A DNA stretch of 64,000 nucleotides from Paenibacillus xylanexedens (GTDB lineage Bacteria > Bacillota > Bacilli > Paenibacillales > Paenibacillaceae), in the NCBI RefSeq assembly GCF_007676705.1, contig NZ_VEBF01000006.1:186001-250000 (forward strand), written 5' to 3'. Shown here in pieces: positions 63,583 to 64,000 of the stretch (positions are counted from its first letter, which is position 1; each line of letters starts with the position of its first letter). The position numbers were made by a program, and so were the translations under genes. Under the pieces are notes generated by a model. The model saw nothing but the letters and a program-made list of their open reading frames with translations. It was not told where the DNA came from and did not search any database.

Positions 63583-63757
63583 GTCTGTTCCTGAGATGGC
63601 TTTTATATTTGAATCGATTATATTCATTAATAAGCTCGTCCAGTACCATGGACTGTCGAAGGACTTTGTTGTCTTGCATGCCATGATTCTCCGCCAAACG
63701 ACTCAACTCTTGCCTGTTCCGTTCGATTTTATCTGTGATCTGTACCGGTTCACTCAC
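63569..63757 (-). CDS. Spo0E-like aspartyl-phosphate phosphatase
   Basis: At 62 aa it is a helical hairpin with the Spo0E family pattern: 'IERNRQELSRLAENHG' as helix 1 and SMVLDELINEYNRF (S-x-x-L-D-x-L-I) as helix 2. Such proteins dephosphorylate Spo0A-P or related regulators. The start is GTG 63757 with AGAGGGGG at 8-nt spacing; longer in-frame ATGs upstream lack an SD and would add a hydrophobic tail. Its 3' end is built into a terminator hairpin. Confidence 0.85.
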   Translation of the reverse strand: MSEPVQITDKIERNRQELSRLAENHGMQDNKVLRQSMVLDELINEYNRFKYKSHLRNRQPIA

Positions 63758-63947
63758 AGCATGCACCCCCTCTTTGTATAACATTTTAGGATACATTGCC
63801 AAAAAATTCATATTATATTCCTTTGCAGAATAAAATATTTATTTACATAGAGATACTTTCAACATCAAGCATTTTGCATAGAGAGTTGACGTCTCTTCTT
63901 TTCTACAAGATGTGGGCAAAGAAAATTATAGCATGTCTACATATCGT

Positions 63948-63965
63948 ATTCGAGAATACTCGAAT
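63948..63965. promoter_or_regulatory. 18-bp palindrome upstream of the Spo0E-like gene
   Basis: ATTCGAG and CTCGAAT flank AATA. It resembles a repressor operator but does not match the Bacillus LexA box (CGAAC-N4-GTTCG) closely. Between 63758 and the window end I see no coding sequence. Confidence 0.3.
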
Positions 63966-64000
63966 CCTTTACCGTCAAAGTGAGTTGTGGACATATTATC

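Overview
The window looks like a Paenibacillus chromosome segment. The basis is gene content and style: Bacillota-type Shine-Dalgarno (SD) sequences, frequent TTG and GTG starts, copZ/csoR, nupNOPQ, glnQHMP, YesM/YesN-type two-component systems with carbohydrate ABC transporters, a Spo0E-like protein, and a large NRPS/PKS locus. I saw no rRNA, tRNA, CRISPR array, transposase or phage structural gene. The species is inferred, not proven.

Layout. 1-4.9 kb: the 5' part of a YhgE/Pip-like membrane protein, then a copper cassette on the minus strand (csoR, copZ, copA) with two CsoR-type palindromes, and a GNAT acetyltransferase. 4.9-6.6 kb: small uncharacterised genes, including a divergent pair with a ribbon-helix-helix regulator and two palindromes between them. 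6.7-12.9 kb: a minus-strand nucleoside uptake and salvage operon (nupN-nupO-nupP-nupQ, a sulfite-oxidase-fold molybdoenzyme, a nucleoside phosphorylase). 13.1-23 kb: plus-strand genes for a secreted SLH-like protein, a DUF5317 membrane protein, a 34-aa membrane peptide, a GGDEF plus HD-GYP enzyme, a NarL-type two-component system, and the copper genes ycnJ and ycnI. Two copies of a structured repeat lie in the leaders of the GGDEF/HD-GYP and ycnI genes.

23.1-25.2 kb: a three-gene minus-strand cassette made of a lipoprotein, a lipase with a C-terminal WXG100-like helical domain, and a small WXG protein. It resembles the staphylococcal type VII reverse-domain lipase toxin locus (immunity lipoprotein, lipase, small helical partner). 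25.5-28 kb: a DUF445 membrane protein and an NAD-dependent epimerase-like protein.

28.1-44.4 kb: a visibly AT-richer minus-strand biosynthetic operon. It runs PKS (KS-AT-DH-KR-ACP), NRPS (C-A-T-Cy-A-T), stand-alone thioesterase, SwrC/AcrB-like RND exporter, small 2TM protein. Residues read by eye from the two A domains suggest an ornithine/diaminobutyrate-like substrate and cysteine. The Cy domain would turn Cys into a thiazoline, so the likely core is acyl-(Orn/Dab)-thiazoline. I do not recognise the product.

44.8-55 kb: an aldo/keto reductase, an ECF sigma factor with a probable anti-sigma factor, a DUF985 cupin, an AraC regulator, a GH28 pectinase-like enzyme, and glnQHMP. A consensus-matching TnrA/GlnR box lies about 50 bp upstream of the predicted glnQ transcription start. 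55-63.3 kb: a minus-strand carbohydrate uptake locus with YesM-like kinase, YesN-like regulator, solute-binding lipoprotein, TIM-barrel-like protein, two permeases and an FAD oxidoreductase. No ATPase is encoded there, so a shared one is assumed. The window ends with a Spo0E-like protein.

The most noteworthy items are the lipase-WXG/lipoprotein cassette, the orphan PKS-NRPS line with its own RND pump, and the two-copy structured repeat.
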